A stretch of 64,000 nt of DNA from Microbacterium sp. (GTDB lineage: Bacteria; Actinomycetota; Actinomycetes; Actinomycetales; Microbacteriaceae): NCBI RefSeq assembly GCF_031178445.1, contig NZ_JAPSIY010000004.1, forward strand, positions 186,001 to 250,000, read 5' to 3'. How positions within the stretch are numbered: the stretch's first letter is position 1; every line of letters starts with the position of its first letter. Below are positions 43,139-51,755 of this stretch, piece by piece. The translations under genes were made by a program, and so were the position numbers. Under the pieces are notes generated by a model. The model did no database searches. It was not told the origin of the DNA and saw nothing but the letters and a program-made list of their open reading frames with translations.

Positions 43139-43621
43139 ATGCGTCCCATCGACGAGCGCGCCATCCGCGCATCCTTCCGCAACGCCTCCCGCAAGGAGGT
43201 CTCGTCCCTGACCCTGCCCGCCGACTTCGCCGAGCTGGACTTCCAGCGCCTCGACTATCTCGGCTGGTTCGACCCCAAGATGCCCCGTCGGGCCTACATC
43301 GTCGCGGAGGTCGACGACGAGCCTGCAGGCGTCCTGCTGCAGCGCGCCGAGCAGCGCATCGTCCGCCGATCACAGTGCGCCTGGTGCGAGGACGTCACGC
43401 TGCGCAACGACGTGCAGTTCTTCGCCGCACGCAAGGTGGGCGCGGCCGGGCGCAACGGGGGCACGATCGGCACCCTCATCTGCGAGAACTTCGGATGCTC
43501 CGCGAATGTGCGCCGCCTGCCGCCGCTGGCGTACGACGGGTACGACCGCGAACTCGCCCGCGACATGCGGATGCTGAAGCTGCAGGAACACGTGACGGCA
43601 TTCGTGCGCGAGCTCGGCTGA
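43139..43621 (+). CDS. FBP-domain (EF-G-binding, FusB-like) protein
   Basis: 160 residues from the ATG at 43139. N-terminal helices followed by a four-Cys treble-clef zinc finger: QCAWC and, about 38 residues later, ICENFGC. This is the FBP_C fold of FusB/FusC and Listeria FBP, which bind EF-G and rescue it from fusidic acid. A housekeeping role in ribosome release is also possible. No proven resistance can be claimed from sequence alone. Convergent with paaX. Confidence 0.85.
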   Translation: MRPIDERAIRASFRNASRKEVSSLTLPADFAELDFQRLDYLGWFDPKMPRRAYIVAEVDDEPAGVLLQRAEQRIVRRSQCAWCEDVTLRNDVQFFAARKVGAAGRNGGTIGTLICENFGCSANVRRLPPLAYDGYDRELARDMRMLKLQEHVTAFVRELG

Positions 43622-43648
43622 CCGACGGCGCGCCCCTGACGGTAATCC

Positions 43649-44488
43649 TCACCCGGTCGTGCACTGCTGCACGTGCTGCAGTGCACGACCGGAGAGCTCG
43701 CGGGACAGACCCTCGAACGTCGCCACGCTCCGTGCGCCAGGCCAGTCGGCAGGAAGCAGCTCGGCCGGGAGCCCAGGGTCGATGTACGGCAGCACCCGCC
43801 AGCTGTCGATCAGGCGCACGTACGCGGCGAACGGCGCTGACGTGTCGAGCGCTGCGACAGAGGTGAGGAAGCGTTCGTGCTCGGCGCGCAGCGCCGTCAG
43901 GTCCCACCACGCGCTGACGGCCTCAGCCAGCGGGCGGGCCGGTCTGGGGTCTGCGGTGCGGAACAGCGTGGCGAAGGAGCGGGCGCCGATCTCATCGAGG
44001 AGCATCTCGAGCTCGCCGTCGAGGTGCCCAGGCACGATCCACAGTCCAGGGGCGACAGCGCCGGCGCCGAGGAACTGCAGCCGGCTGCGCAGCTGATGGC
44101 GCAGATCGCGGCGCGTCTCCGGGATGGTCGCGGACACCAGTGTCCAGTCGTCTCCGGCACGCATGGTCCGCACCTCGAAGATGCGGCGGTCGCCGCGCTC
44201 GAGCATGGGCACAGCGGCGGGGTTGAGGTCGTAGCTCGCGTTCGGCGCCGCGATCAGCAGCCCGCGCTGCTTGAGCCGGGTGATCGCGGTACGAGCGCGT
44301 GCGGTGGGGATGCTCAGATCGGCCGCCAGCCGCACCAGGGCTGCCGAGGAGATCGTGCCTCCGAGCGTGCGCAGGTACAGCCCGATGAGGGTGCGCAGCA
44401 GCGAGGTCGTGCTGCCGGGCCTGGCGTCGATGTCGTCGAGAACGACGGCATCCGCCGCGACCGCCGACGGGTCCATGGTCGTGGTCAT
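43649..44488 (-). CDS. PaaX-family transcriptional regulator of the kynurenine operon
   Basis: 279 residues. N-terminal winged helix (about 28-85: LLRTLIGLYLRTLGGTISSAALVRLAADLSIPTARARTAITRLKQRGLL is the PaaX-type HTH region), central and C-terminal PaaX domains. PaaX proteins usually repress aromatic-acid pathways in response to CoA thioesters. Here the gene is the last of kynA-amidohydrolase-kynU-paaX (4-bp overlap with kynU), so it may sense a tryptophan breakdown product. It could repress the operon through the dyad upstream of kynA (inference). Confidence 0.82.
   Translation of the reverse strand: MTTTMDPSAVAADAVVLDDIDARPGSTTSLLRTLIGLYLRTLGGTISSAALVRLAADLSIPTARARTAITRLKQRGLLIAAPNASYDLNPAAVPMLERGDRRIFEVRTMRAGDDWTLVSATIPETRRDLRHQLRSRLQFLGAGAVAPGLWIVPGHLDGELEMLLDEIGARSFATLFRTADPRPARPLAEAVSAWWDLTALRAEHERFLTSVAALDTSAPFAAYVRLIDSWRVLPYIDPGLPAELLPADWPGARSVATFEGLSRELSGRALQHVQQCTTG
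43653..43692. terminator. 15-bp perfect inverted repeat inside the 3' end of the PaaX gene
   Basis: CCGGTCGTGCACTGC (43653-43667) and its exact complement GCAGTGCACGACCGG (43678-43692), loop of 10. It lies between convergent genes but entirely within the last codons of the PaaX-like gene (RALQHVQQCTTG). Probably a shared bidirectional terminator. Confidence 0.7.
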
Positions 44489-45744
44489 GCCAAGGCGTCG
44501 CGCACGGCGACGACGCCACGCAGCGTCTCCTCATGCGAGGTGCTCAGCGGCGAGAGACCCAACCGGATGCCGTCGGGGAAGCGGAAGTCGGGGATCACCC
44601 CGTCCTTCCAGAGCTTCTGCGTGACCTCCTGGAACGAGTCGTGGCCGATGGTCACGTGACCGCCGCGCAGCGAGGCGTTCCTCGGCGACTGCAGGCGCAC
44701 GCCGAGGGGCGCGAGCAGCTCGTCGTACGCGCGCACGGCGAAGTCCGTCAGCGAGATCGACTTCGCGCGCACGGCCGCCATCCCCGCATCCGCGATGAGG
44801 TCGAGCATGCCCTGCATCGCCAGCATCGAAAGCACCGGTGGCGTGCCGCTCAGGAGCTGGCGGATGCCGGCGACAGGCGCGTACTCCGGTCCCATCGCGA
44901 AGATGTCCGCCGCTCCCCACCAGCCGTGGATGGGCTGGGAGAATCGGCCCTGATGCTCGCTGCGCAGGTACGCGAAGGCCGGTGAACCGGGGCCGCCGTT
45001 CAGATACTTGTACGTGCATCCCACTGCCATGTCGACGCCCCAGTCGTCCAGCTGCATCGGCACCACGCCGACGGAGTGACAGAGGTCCCACAGCATGACG
45101 GCGCCGGAGTCCTTCACCGCACGCGTGATAGACGGCATGTCGGCGAGCGCACCCGAGCGGTAGTCGACGTGGCTGAGCACTACGAGCGCGGTGCGGTCGG
45201 AGACGACCGTTGCGACCTCTTCTGCGGTCACGCCGGTCACGGCGTCCGGCTCGATCCAGCGCAGCGTCGTACCCGTCTCCTCGGCGACACCGGCCGCGAT
45301 GAACCGGTCGGTGGGGAAGTTGCCGCCCTCGATGACGATCTCGTCGCGGCCGGGTCGTGCCGCGATGGCCGCACGCATCAGCTTGTACAGCAGGACGCTG
45401 GTCGAGTCGGCGACGATCGTCTGACCCGCCGCGGCTCCGAGGGCCACGTCGGCGATGCGATCGCCGAGTCGCATCGGCAGCTCCATCCACTGCTCGTCCC
45501 ACGACCGGATCAGCCGGGTGCCCCAGTCCTCGCGGATGAACCGCGCGGCCGTCTCGGGCATGTCCTTGAGCGGCCGGCCGAGCGAGTTGCCGTCCAGATA
45601 GGCGGCGACGCCGGGAGCGTCGACGAACACGTCGAGCTGCTGCGCGAGCGGATCGGCTTCGTCGAGCCGGCGCGCTTCGGCGAGCAGGTCGGGCGAGAGC
45701 ACCTGAGCGAGGCGGCGGTGCTCGTCTTCGAGCGATTCGGTCAT
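44485..45744 (-). CDS. kynU: Kynureninase
   Basis: 419 residues, PLP fold type I. PLP Lys is K246 in GCTYKYLNGGPGSPAF; the Asp pairing with the pyridine N is in LWDLCHSVG; HVDYRSGA and a C-terminal Arg segment DGIRLGLSPL also match. It cleaves L-kynurenine to anthranilate and alanine. Start three bases after the amidohydrolase stop. Anthranilate may feed tryptophan recycling or further aromatic degradation; no such genes are in the window. Confidence 0.93.
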   Translation of the reverse strand: MTESLEDEHRRLAQVLSPDLLAEARRLDEADPLAQQLDVFVDAPGVAAYLDGNSLGRPLKDMPETAARFIREDWGTRLIRSWDEQWMELPMRLGDRIADVALGAAAGQTIVADSTSVLLYKLMRAAIAARPGRDEIVIEGGNFPTDRFIAAGVAEETGTTLRWIEPDAVTGVTAEEVATVVSDRTALVVLSHVDYRSGALADMPSITRAVKDSGAVMLWDLCHSVGVVPMQLDDWGVDMAVGCTYKYLNGGPGSPAFAYLRSEHQGRFSQPIHGWWGAADIFAMGPEYAPVAGIRQLLSGTPPVLSMLAMQGMLDLIADAGMAAVRAKSISLTDFAVRAYDELLAPLGVRLQSPRNASLRGGHVTIGHDSFQEVTQKLWKDGVIPDFRFPDGIRLGLSPLSTSHEETLRGVVAVRDALA

Positions 45745-45747
45745 GTG

Positions 45748-46740
45748 TCAGTCCTCCAGATCGGCGAGTGTCAGCGGACGTGCGAGGGTGGGGTCGCCGG
45801 CCGGCAGCACCAGCGGGGCGGCGCCCGGCGCCAGCGGCGAGACGAGCGCGAGTGCGGTGAGCAGCGGGATGCCGTCGACACCGGCGTCGCGGAGCGCGGC
45901 GATCTCGCTGTCGCGCAGATCGACCGGGGTGTCGCCATTGCCCATGTCGCTGCCGTAGAGCACCGTGCCGCCGGCGGCGCGGAAGCGTCGTACGTTGTCG
46001 ATCGCCACCGCTCGCGCTGCATCCGCATGGACCGCCAGCGTCGAGACCCACGAGACCGATGCCGCCTGCTCGGCGATCTCGTCGTCGGTGAGCCGCTCGC
46101 TGAACGGGGCGTGTGCGAGTCGGGTGGCGCCCAGCCGGACGGCGCGTTGGGCTTGACCCGCGCCCTCGGCGTGCGCGACCACGGGAAGATCGTGCGCCCT
46201 TGCCGCGCGCACGATCGCGGCGAAGGTCTTGTCGTCCAGCACCGGTCCTGCGACGCTGTGCGCGACGACCTTGACGACGGATGCTCCCGCCGCGGCGAGC
46301 TCGTGGACGGCGACGTCCGCGCTCGCCGCATCCGGGATCTCGCGCACCGCACCAGGGGGCGCCCATGTGCGATCCGACGGATAGCCGCCCACGGCAGTGA
46401 GGAAGGGGCCGGCGTACTCGACCGCGACGGGGCCGATGGATGCTGCCGGTCGGGCGGCACCGGGATCCGCCGAATCGATCCGCGGGCCAGGTGCGATCCC
46501 GGCGATCCAACCGAGATCCGCTCCGAGATCGACCACCCGTCCGAGCCGCGAGCCTGCCAGCAGGGTGTGGTCGACCAGCTGCAGGTGCACGTGATGGTCG
46601 CTGAACCGCCCGGTGACGATGCCCTGCAGTCGGGGAGCGCCGTTCGGAGCAGGCTCCTCGAGCAGGCGCACGGCACCGTCGTGCTGCACGATGGCCCCCT
46701 CGTGCAGCATCCCGTCGTCGAAGAACGTGACGGCCCTCAT
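45748..46740 (-). CDS. Amidohydrolase in the kynurenine operon, candidate N-formylkynurenine formamidase
   Basis: 330 residues from the ATG at 46740, overlapping the kynA stop (ATGA). Amidohydrolase-superfamily metal ligands: HVH in SDHHVHLQ, carboxylated-Lys candidate in VVKVVAHS, HAEG, HAPF and Asp in YGSDMGNGD. It sits between tryptophan dioxygenase and kynureninase, exactly where N-formylkynurenine must be deformylated, and neither a KynB-type cyclase-like formamidase nor an alpha/beta-hydrolase formamidase is in the operon. The formamidase role is inferred from position and chemistry (amide hydrolysis). Confidence 0.7.
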   Translation of the reverse strand: MRAVTFFDDGMLHEGAIVQHDGAVRLLEEPAPNGAPRLQGIVTGRFSDHHVHLQLVDHTLLAGSRLGRVVDLGADLGWIAGIAPGPRIDSADPGAARPAASIGPVAVEYAGPFLTAVGGYPSDRTWAPPGAVREIPDAASADVAVHELAAAGASVVKVVAHSVAGPVLDDKTFAAIVRAARAHDLPVVAHAEGAGQAQRAVRLGATRLAHAPFSERLTDDEIAEQAASVSWVSTLAVHADAARAVAIDNVRRFRAAGGTVLYGSDMGNGDTPVDLRDSEIAALRDAGVDGIPLLTALALVSPLAPGAAPLVLPAGDPTLARPLTLADLED

Positions 46741-47594
46741 CCAGCGCCGATCTCGGTGCGCACGCTGTACAGCTCGGGGAAGAAGGTGAGATCCAGTGCG
46801 CGCTGCAGGAAGCCGACGCCGCTCGACCCTCCGGTGCCGACCTTCATGCCGATCGTGCGGGTGACCGTGCGGAGGTGGCGGAAGCGCCAGAACTGGAAGT
46901 TGTCCTCCACGTCCACGAGCTCCTCGCATGCCTCGTACAGATCCCAGTACTCGTGCGGGTTCTCGTAGATCTCCCTGATCGCGTCGACCAGCTCCGGGTG
47001 CTCCCGGTAGGGCTGGCGCACATCGCGCTCGAGGACGTCGTGTGGCACGGCGAGCCCGCGGCGTGCCACGTAGCGCAGGAACTCGTCGTAGAGCGTCGGG
47101 CGCTCCCATTCGGCAGTGAGCTGAGCCAGGTTCTCCGGGTGGTTCTTGAAGACGCTCAGCATCCGCTCGTTCTTGTTGCCGAGCGCGAATTCCACGCACC
47201 GGTACTGCACGGACTGGAAGCCGGAGGAGTTGCCCAGATCGCCGCGGAACTGTGCGTACTCGGTCGGAGTGAGTGTGGCGAGGACGGACCACTGCTGGGT
47301 GAGCACCTCCTGGATGTGCTTGACCCTGGCGATGTGCTTGAGGGCCGAGCGCAGGTCGTCGCCGGCGAGCCGATCGCGCGCGGTGCCGAGCTCGTGCAGC
47401 ACGAGCTTGAGCCACAGCTCCGTCGTCTGGTGCTGGATGATGAACAGCATCTCGTCGTGGTGCTGCGGCTGCGAGACCGGATGCTGCGCGCTGAGCAACC
47501 GGTCGAGGTCGAGGTACGCCCCATACGTCATCCGGTCGTCGAGATCGGTGACGATGCCGTCTTCGAGCGCGCGTTCATTGGCTTCGGTGCTCAT
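46737..47594 (-). CDS. kynA: Tryptophan 2,3-dioxygenase
   Basis: 285 residues, all-helical heme enzyme. FIIQHQTTELWLKL (substrate and distal-His region), proximal heme His in WRFRHLRTVTRTIG and GTGGSSGVGFLQ near the C-terminus are TDO signatures. Opens the indole ring of L-tryptophan to N-formyl-L-kynurenine. First gene of the operon. Upstream, ATCATGAC-GACC-GTCACAAT (47612-47631) is a loose dyad that could bind the PaaX protein. Confidence 0.93.
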   Translation of the reverse strand: MSTEANERALEDGIVTDLDDRMTYGAYLDLDRLLSAQHPVSQPQHHDEMLFIIQHQTTELWLKLVLHELGTARDRLAGDDLRSALKHIARVKHIQEVLTQQWSVLATLTPTEYAQFRGDLGNSSGFQSVQYRCVEFALGNKNERMLSVFKNHPENLAQLTAEWERPTLYDEFLRYVARRGLAVPHDVLERDVRQPYREHPELVDAIREIYENPHEYWDLYEACEELVDVEDNFQFWRFRHLRTVTRTIGMKVGTGGSSGVGFLQRALDLTFFPELYSVRTEIGAG

Positions 47595-47611
47595 GGCGCG
47601 ACGATATCATC

Positions 47612-47631
47612 ATCATGACGACCGTCACAAT
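47612..47631. promoter_or_regulatory. Dyad in the kynA / ligase divergent promoter
   Basis: ATCATGAC-GACC-GTCACAAT, with a perfect TGAC/GTCA core, 18-37 bp upstream of kynA in the 94-bp divergent gap. Candidate site for the operon's PaaX-type regulator; weak evidence. Confidence 0.35.
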
Positions 47632-47688
47632 GCTGAAATGTCAGTCTGACTTGGAGCCGCTGTCGGGTTCGACCGATAGCGTCACCTC

Positions 47689-49182
47689 ATGGGAGATGAC
47701 GTCACCGCCAGGAGCTTCACCAGGCAGGACCGCACCAGGTTCCGCGGCCGGGTCGAGCGCTGCCTGGACGCGCTGGCGGTCATGCTCGACGAGGGCCGGT
47801 TCGAGACGGGGGAGCCGCAGCTCGGGCTCGAGATCGAGCTCAACCTGGTCGACGAGCACTGCGCTCCCGCGATGTCCAACGAGGCCGTGCTGGAGGCCAT
47901 CGCCAATCCTGCTTTCCAGACCGAGCTGGGCCGATTCAACATCGAGATCAACGTCGCGCCCCGGCCGCTCGGCGGCGACAATCTGTCGAAGCTGGAGAAC
48001 GCGCTGCAACTGGCGTTCCGCGCCGCCGACGATCGCGCACGCGGAACAGGCTCTCGACTGGCGATGATCGGCATGCTGCCGACCCTCGACGAGCACCACT
48101 TCACCGAGCGCTGGCTTTCCGCCGACCCGCGCTACGGTCTGCTGGGGCAGCAGATCCTCGCCGCACGTGGTGAGGACATCGAGCTGCGCCTCGACGGCCG
48201 ACCGCTGCAACCCGGGCGGGCAGAGGACCTCGACGTCGTCTGCGACACGATCCTTCCCGAAGCGGCCTGCACATCTGTGCAGCTGCACCTGCAGACGCCG
48301 CCGGAGGAGTTCGCCGCGTACTGGAACTCGGCGCAGGCGATCGCAGGGGTGCAAGTGGCCCTCGCCGCCAACTCTCCGTTCTTCGCGGGCCGCGCGCTGT
48401 GGCACGAGACGCGGATCCCGATGTTCGAGCAGGCGACGGACACACGTCCGCAGGAGCTCAAGAACCAGGGCGTGCGCCCGCGGGTCTGGTTCGGCGAGCG
48501 CTGGATCTCGTCCATCTTCGATCTCTTCGAGGAGAACTCGCGTTACTTCCCAGCGCTGCTTCCGGAATGCAGCGACGAGGACCCGTTCGAGGTGCTGGAA
48601 CGCGGCGGGAGCCCCGCGCTCTCGGAGATGCGGATGCACAACGGCACGGTGTACCGGTGGAACAGGCCGATCTACGACGTGACCGAGGACGGGCATCACA
48701 TCCGGCTCGAGAACCGGGTGCTGCCGGGCGGGCCGAGCATGACCGACGTGCTCGCCGACACCGCGTTCTACTACGGACTCGTGCACAGCCTCGCGACCGC
48801 CGAGCGCCCGCTGTGGACGCATGTGGCCTTCGAGTCGGCGCAGGAGAACCTGCACGCCGGGGCGCGCGACGGCATCGGGGCGCGGCTGCACTGGCCGGAG
48901 GCAGGCATGATCGACGCGCGCGAACTGGTCCTGAGCCGGTTGCTGCCCGCCGCATCGGAAGGACTGGACGCGTACGGTGTGGATGCCGACGTCCGCGACC
49001 GCTTCCTCGGCATCATCGAGCAGCGATGCGTGACAGGCAGGAACGGGGCGGTGTGGCAGCGCGAGCAGGTCGCCGCGAGGGAGGCCGCAGGTGAGACGCG
49101 CAGCGCCGCACTGCACGGCATGCTCGGCGACTACCTGGAGCGGATGCACGGCGGCGAGCCCGTGCACACCTGGTGGGACTGA
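47689..49182 (+). CDS. Glutamate-cysteine ligase family protein (GCS2)
   Basis: 497 residues. GLEIELNLVD at about 45-54 and RFNIEINVAP hold the Glu ligands for Mg-ATP, and NSPFFAGRALWHETRI is the GCS2 substrate loop. Actinobacteria use such ligases in several thiol or amine-ligation reactions; gamma-glutamyl-cysteine formation is not assured because these organisms usually make mycothiol. It is longer than YbdK-type carboxylate-amine ligases. Divergent from kynA and apparently unrelated to it. Confidence 0.82.
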   Translation: MGDDVTARSFTRQDRTRFRGRVERCLDALAVMLDEGRFETGEPQLGLEIELNLVDEHCAPAMSNEAVLEAIANPAFQTELGRFNIEINVAPRPLGGDNLSKLENALQLAFRAADDRARGTGSRLAMIGMLPTLDEHHFTERWLSADPRYGLLGQQILAARGEDIELRLDGRPLQPGRAEDLDVVCDTILPEAACTSVQLHLQTPPEEFAAYWNSAQAIAGVQVALAANSPFFAGRALWHETRIPMFEQATDTRPQELKNQGVRPRVWFGERWISSIFDLFEENSRYFPALLPECSDEDPFEVLERGGSPALSEMRMHNGTVYRWNRPIYDVTEDGHHIRLENRVLPGGPSMTDVLADTAFYYGLVHSLATAERPLWTHVAFESAQENLHAGARDGIGARLHWPEAGMIDARELVLSRLLPAASEGLDAYGVDADVRDRFLGIIEQRCVTGRNGAVWQREQVAAREAAGETRSAALHGMLGDYLERMHGGEPVHTWWD

Positions 49183-49203
49183 GCTGCGCCGCGCCTCAGG
49201 CCG

Positions 49204-49761
49204 CTAACCCAGAACCTGCGCCGTCGTCGCCAGCGTCAGCTGCGGCGGGTACAGACCCATCACATGCAGGGCTGCCGCATGGTTCTCCTCCGTCGAGCCC
49301 GCGCAGGCGTCAGAGACGACGGTGACGTGCGCGCCGGCATCCGCCGCGGCGAGCGCCGTCGAGAGCACGCAGCAGTCTGTAGAGACCCCGGTGAGCACGA
49401 TGCGCGCACCACGACCCAGGATCGCCTCGATGGCGTCGCCCCACTTGCCGAACGTGGGCAGATCCAGGGTGGGATGCGGCGACAGGTCGCGTGCCTCGTC
49501 GATCAGGTCGAACAGGGGGTCGGATGCCGGCCTGTCGGCGAACGGCCAGGCGGCGAAGTAGTCGCCCCACGAGGTCGATCGATCGGCCGTCGGCATCCAC
49601 CTCGTCACCAGTACGCGCTCGTCGAAGTGTCCGGCGAGCAGGCGGACGTTCGCAAACGCCTGCGGAAAGAACGGTGAGCCCCACGCCGAATCGGGCGAGG
49701 CGAAGATGTTCTGCGGGTCGACGACGATCAGCCAGGTGTCGTCGCCGACCGCATCCGTCAT
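49204..49761 (-). CDS. Cysteine hydrolase (isochorismatase-like)
   Basis: 185 residues from the ATG at 49761. Asp-Lys-Cys triad: D in LIVVDPQN, K in FGKWGDAI and nucleophile C in LTGVSTDCCVLST with the cis-peptide before it. Family members hydrolyse nicotinamide, ureidoacrylate, N-carbamoyl-amines or biurets. Coupled by 4 bp to an NCS1 permease, so a nucleobase-, hydantoin- or amide-type nitrogen source is likely (inference). Confidence 0.83.
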   Translation of the reverse strand: MTDAVGDDTWLIVVDPQNIFASPDSAWGSPFFPQAFANVRLLAGHFDERVLVTRWMPTADRSTSWGDYFAAWPFADRPASDPLFDLIDEARDLSPHPTLDLPTFGKWGDAIEAILGRGARIVLTGVSTDCCVLSTALAAADAGAHVTVVSDACAGSTEENHAAALHVMGLYPPQLTLATTAQVLG

Positions 49762-51209
49762 GCCTGCTCCTGCCGCCGGATCCGACCCGCCCGCGCGAAC
49801 CAGGTCACCACGAACGAGAGCACGAGGGCGAAGAAGACACCGAGGTTCGCGTAAGCCCACTCGCCTTCCTTGCCCCCGATCAGGCCGAGGAAGTACCCCT
49901 GCCAGTTGTTCCACGGCGCGGCATCCGCGAACGAGTTGATGACGAAGCCCCAGCCGATGACGGAAGCGACCAGCATCGTGACGATCGAGGTCCAGTCCCA
50001 GGAGCCGTAGCGCCCGGCCGGGTCGAACAGCGCCGCCTCGTCGTAATCCCTGCGCCGGCGCAGGATGTCGGCGATGAGGATGCCGGCCCAGGAGGCGAGC
50101 GGCACACCCAGGGTGATCAGGAAGGACTGGAACGGGCCGAGGAAGTCGGCGGCGAAGAACACCACCCAGATCGTGCCGAGCGTGAGGATGACGCCGTCGA
50201 TGGCGGCGGCCGATGGCCGGGGGATGCGGATCCCGAGGCTGATCAGGGTGAGCCCCGACGAGTAGATGCCGAGCACCGCGCCCGAGACGAGCGCGAGCAC
50301 CGCCGTGAGCAGGAACGGGACGAGCACCCAGATCGGCAGGAGCGAGGCGAGAGCGCCGATCGGGTCGTTCTGCACGGCGGTGAACAGGTCGTCATCCGAG
50401 CCCGCCAGCAGCAGGCCGAAGACGACCAGCAGCACGGGAGCGATCGAGCCGCCGAAGGTGTTCCAGAAGATGATCGATCCGTCCGAGGTGGTGCGCTTCT
50501 GATAGCGCGACCAGTCCGCGGCGATGTTGATCCAGCCCAGTCCGAAACCGGTCATCACCATGACCAGGGCGCCGATGACCTGCCCGAACCCACCGTCGGG
50601 CTTGGCCATCACCGCGGCGAGATCGATACTGGGCGCGGCGAGGATCACGTAGACGATCGTGACGATGCCGGTGATCCAGGTGAGCACCGACTGCAGCTTC
50701 ATGATGGTGTGGTACCCCAGCACCGAGGCGGTCACGATGAGCGCGGCCACGATAACGGTGGCGATGACCTTCAATGCGATGCTGTCTCCGTCGCCGCCGA
50801 GTCGGGTGATGACGGTCGCCGTGGCGAGCACGGCCATGATCGCGAGGAAGGTCTCCCAGCCGATCGACGTCAGCCACGACACGACGCCGGGTACCTTCTG
50901 CCCGTGCACGCCGAAGGCGGCCCTCGAGAGCACCATGGTCGGGGCTGAGCCTCGTTTGCCCGCGATGGCGATCAGCCCGCAGAGGAAGAACGACACCACG
51001 ATTCCGATGACCGACACGAGTGTCGCCTGCCAGAAGGAGATGCCGAAGCCCAGCACGAATGCGCCGTAGCTCATGCCGAACACCGACACGTTCGCGGCGA
51101 ACCACGGCCAGAAGAGGTCGCGCGGCCTGGCCGTCCGGTCGGACTCGGGGACGATCTCGATACCCGTGCGCTCGATGAGAGCAGGGGTTGCGGGAGCTGC
51201 GATGGTCAT
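49758..51209 (-). CDS. NCS1-family (cytosine/purine/hydantoin) permease
   Basis: 483 residues, about 12 membrane helices. N-terminal PRDLFWPWFAANVSVFGMSYG, GWETF and GLGWINIAADWSRYQ are NCS1 (CodB-like) signatures. Sodium- or proton-coupled import of a nucleobase or related compound. First gene of a two-gene operon with the cysteine hydrolase. Confidence 0.86.
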   Translation of the reverse strand: MTIAAPATPALIERTGIEIVPESDRTARPRDLFWPWFAANVSVFGMSYGAFVLGFGISFWQATLVSVIGIVVSFFLCGLIAIAGKRGSAPTMVLSRAAFGVHGQKVPGVVSWLTSIGWETFLAIMAVLATATVITRLGGDGDSIALKVIATVIVAALIVTASVLGYHTIMKLQSVLTWITGIVTIVYVILAAPSIDLAAVMAKPDGGFGQVIGALVMVMTGFGLGWINIAADWSRYQKRTTSDGSIIFWNTFGGSIAPVLLVVFGLLLAGSDDDLFTAVQNDPIGALASLLPIWVLVPFLLTAVLALVSGAVLGIYSSGLTLISLGIRIPRPSAAAIDGVILTLGTIWVVFFAADFLGPFQSFLITLGVPLASWAGILIADILRRRRDYDEAALFDPAGRYGSWDWTSIVTMLVASVIGWGFVINSFADAAPWNNWQGYFLGLIGGKEGEWAYANLGVFFALVLSFVVTWFARAGRIRRQEQA

Positions 51210-51248
51210 GACCTCATCCTGGCACTGCGTGGAGGGCGTAGGCGAGGG

Positions 51249-51581
51249 TCAGCGCCCGAGCAGATGCGCGACCGACTCGATGGCCTCGTCGACGATGCGG
51301 TAATAGGCCCAGGTGCCGCGCTTCTCGCGCTCGAGGAACCCCGCCTCTGTGAGCACCCGCAGGTGATGCGAGACCGTCGGCTGGCTGAGGTCGAGGGGCC
51401 CGGTGAGATCGCACACGCAGGACTCCCCGTCGGCGTGTGCCGCGATCATCGACAGGATGCGCAGCCGAGCGGGATCGGCCAGCGCCTTGAGCGATGCGGC
51501 GAGCGACTCGGCGTTGCCGGTACTGAGCGGCGCGCGGGTGAGGGGCGCGCAGCACGAGCGCAGGTCGCGCAGCTCGATCAT
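51249..51581 (-). CDS. ArsR-family metal-sensing regulator
   Basis: 110 residues from the ATG at 51581. Winged helix (about 25-100: LKALADPARLRILSMI, LSQPTVSHHLRVLTEAGFL) with CVCDL immediately before the recognition region, the ArsR As(III)/Sb(III) Cys pair, and an extra N-terminal SCC. Its own promoter has a perfect dyad at 51609. No arsenite pump or arsenate reductase is adjacent, which is unusual. Confidence 0.88.
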   Translation of the reverse strand: MIELRDLRSCCAPLTRAPLSTGNAESLAASLKALADPARLRILSMIAAHADGESCVCDLTGPLDLSQPTVSHHLRVLTEAGFLEREKRGTWAYYRIVDEAIESVAHLLGR

Positions 51582-51608
51582 GGTCACGGTTCGATTCTGC
51601 GCAAAACA

Positions 51609-51622
51609 TTGACAGTCGTCAA
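51609..51622. promoter_or_regulatory. ArsR operator candidate
   Basis: TTGAC-AGTC-GTCAA, a perfect inverted repeat within ATTGACAGTCGTCAATAT, 28 bp upstream of arsR and 60 bp upstream of the divergent micro-ORF. Typical ArsR/SmtB 12-2-12-like site. A direct repeat ATCGATGA (51651-51658, 51661-51668) lies nearer the micro-ORF. Confidence 0.6.
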
Positions 51623-51681
51623 TATATGCGCCACGATCGCCACCAAAGATATCGATGACCATCGATGAAAGGAGGCGCGAC

Positions 51682-51714
51682 ATGGACGACTGCTGCGAGA
51701 TCGGCTGCTGCTGA
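51682..51714 (+). CDS. Cys-rich 10-residue micro-ORF divergent from arsR
   Basis: MDDCCEIGCC, four Cys in ten residues, ATG preceded by AAAGGAGG with ideal spacing and followed 9 bases later by a hairpin (51724-51755, CCGCGGGG/CCCCGCGG). It lies opposite arsR with the ArsR dyad in the shared promoter. Could be a metal-chelating micropeptide, a cysteine-responsive leader peptide that lost its operon, or the start of a deleted ars gene. No homologue known to me. Confidence 0.45.
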   Translation: MDDCCEIGCC

Positions 51715-51723
51715 CGCGCCGCG

Positions 51724-51755
51724 CCGCGGGGTCGCCGAGTACACCGGCCCCGCGG
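51724..51755 (+). terminator. Hairpin after the Cys-rich micro-ORF
   Basis: CCGCGGGG (51724-51731) pairs exactly with CCCCGCGG (51748-51755) over a 16-base loop; no T-run. It lies between the micro-ORF and the convergent aminopeptidase stop at 51780, so it may end transcripts from both sides. Confidence 0.5.
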
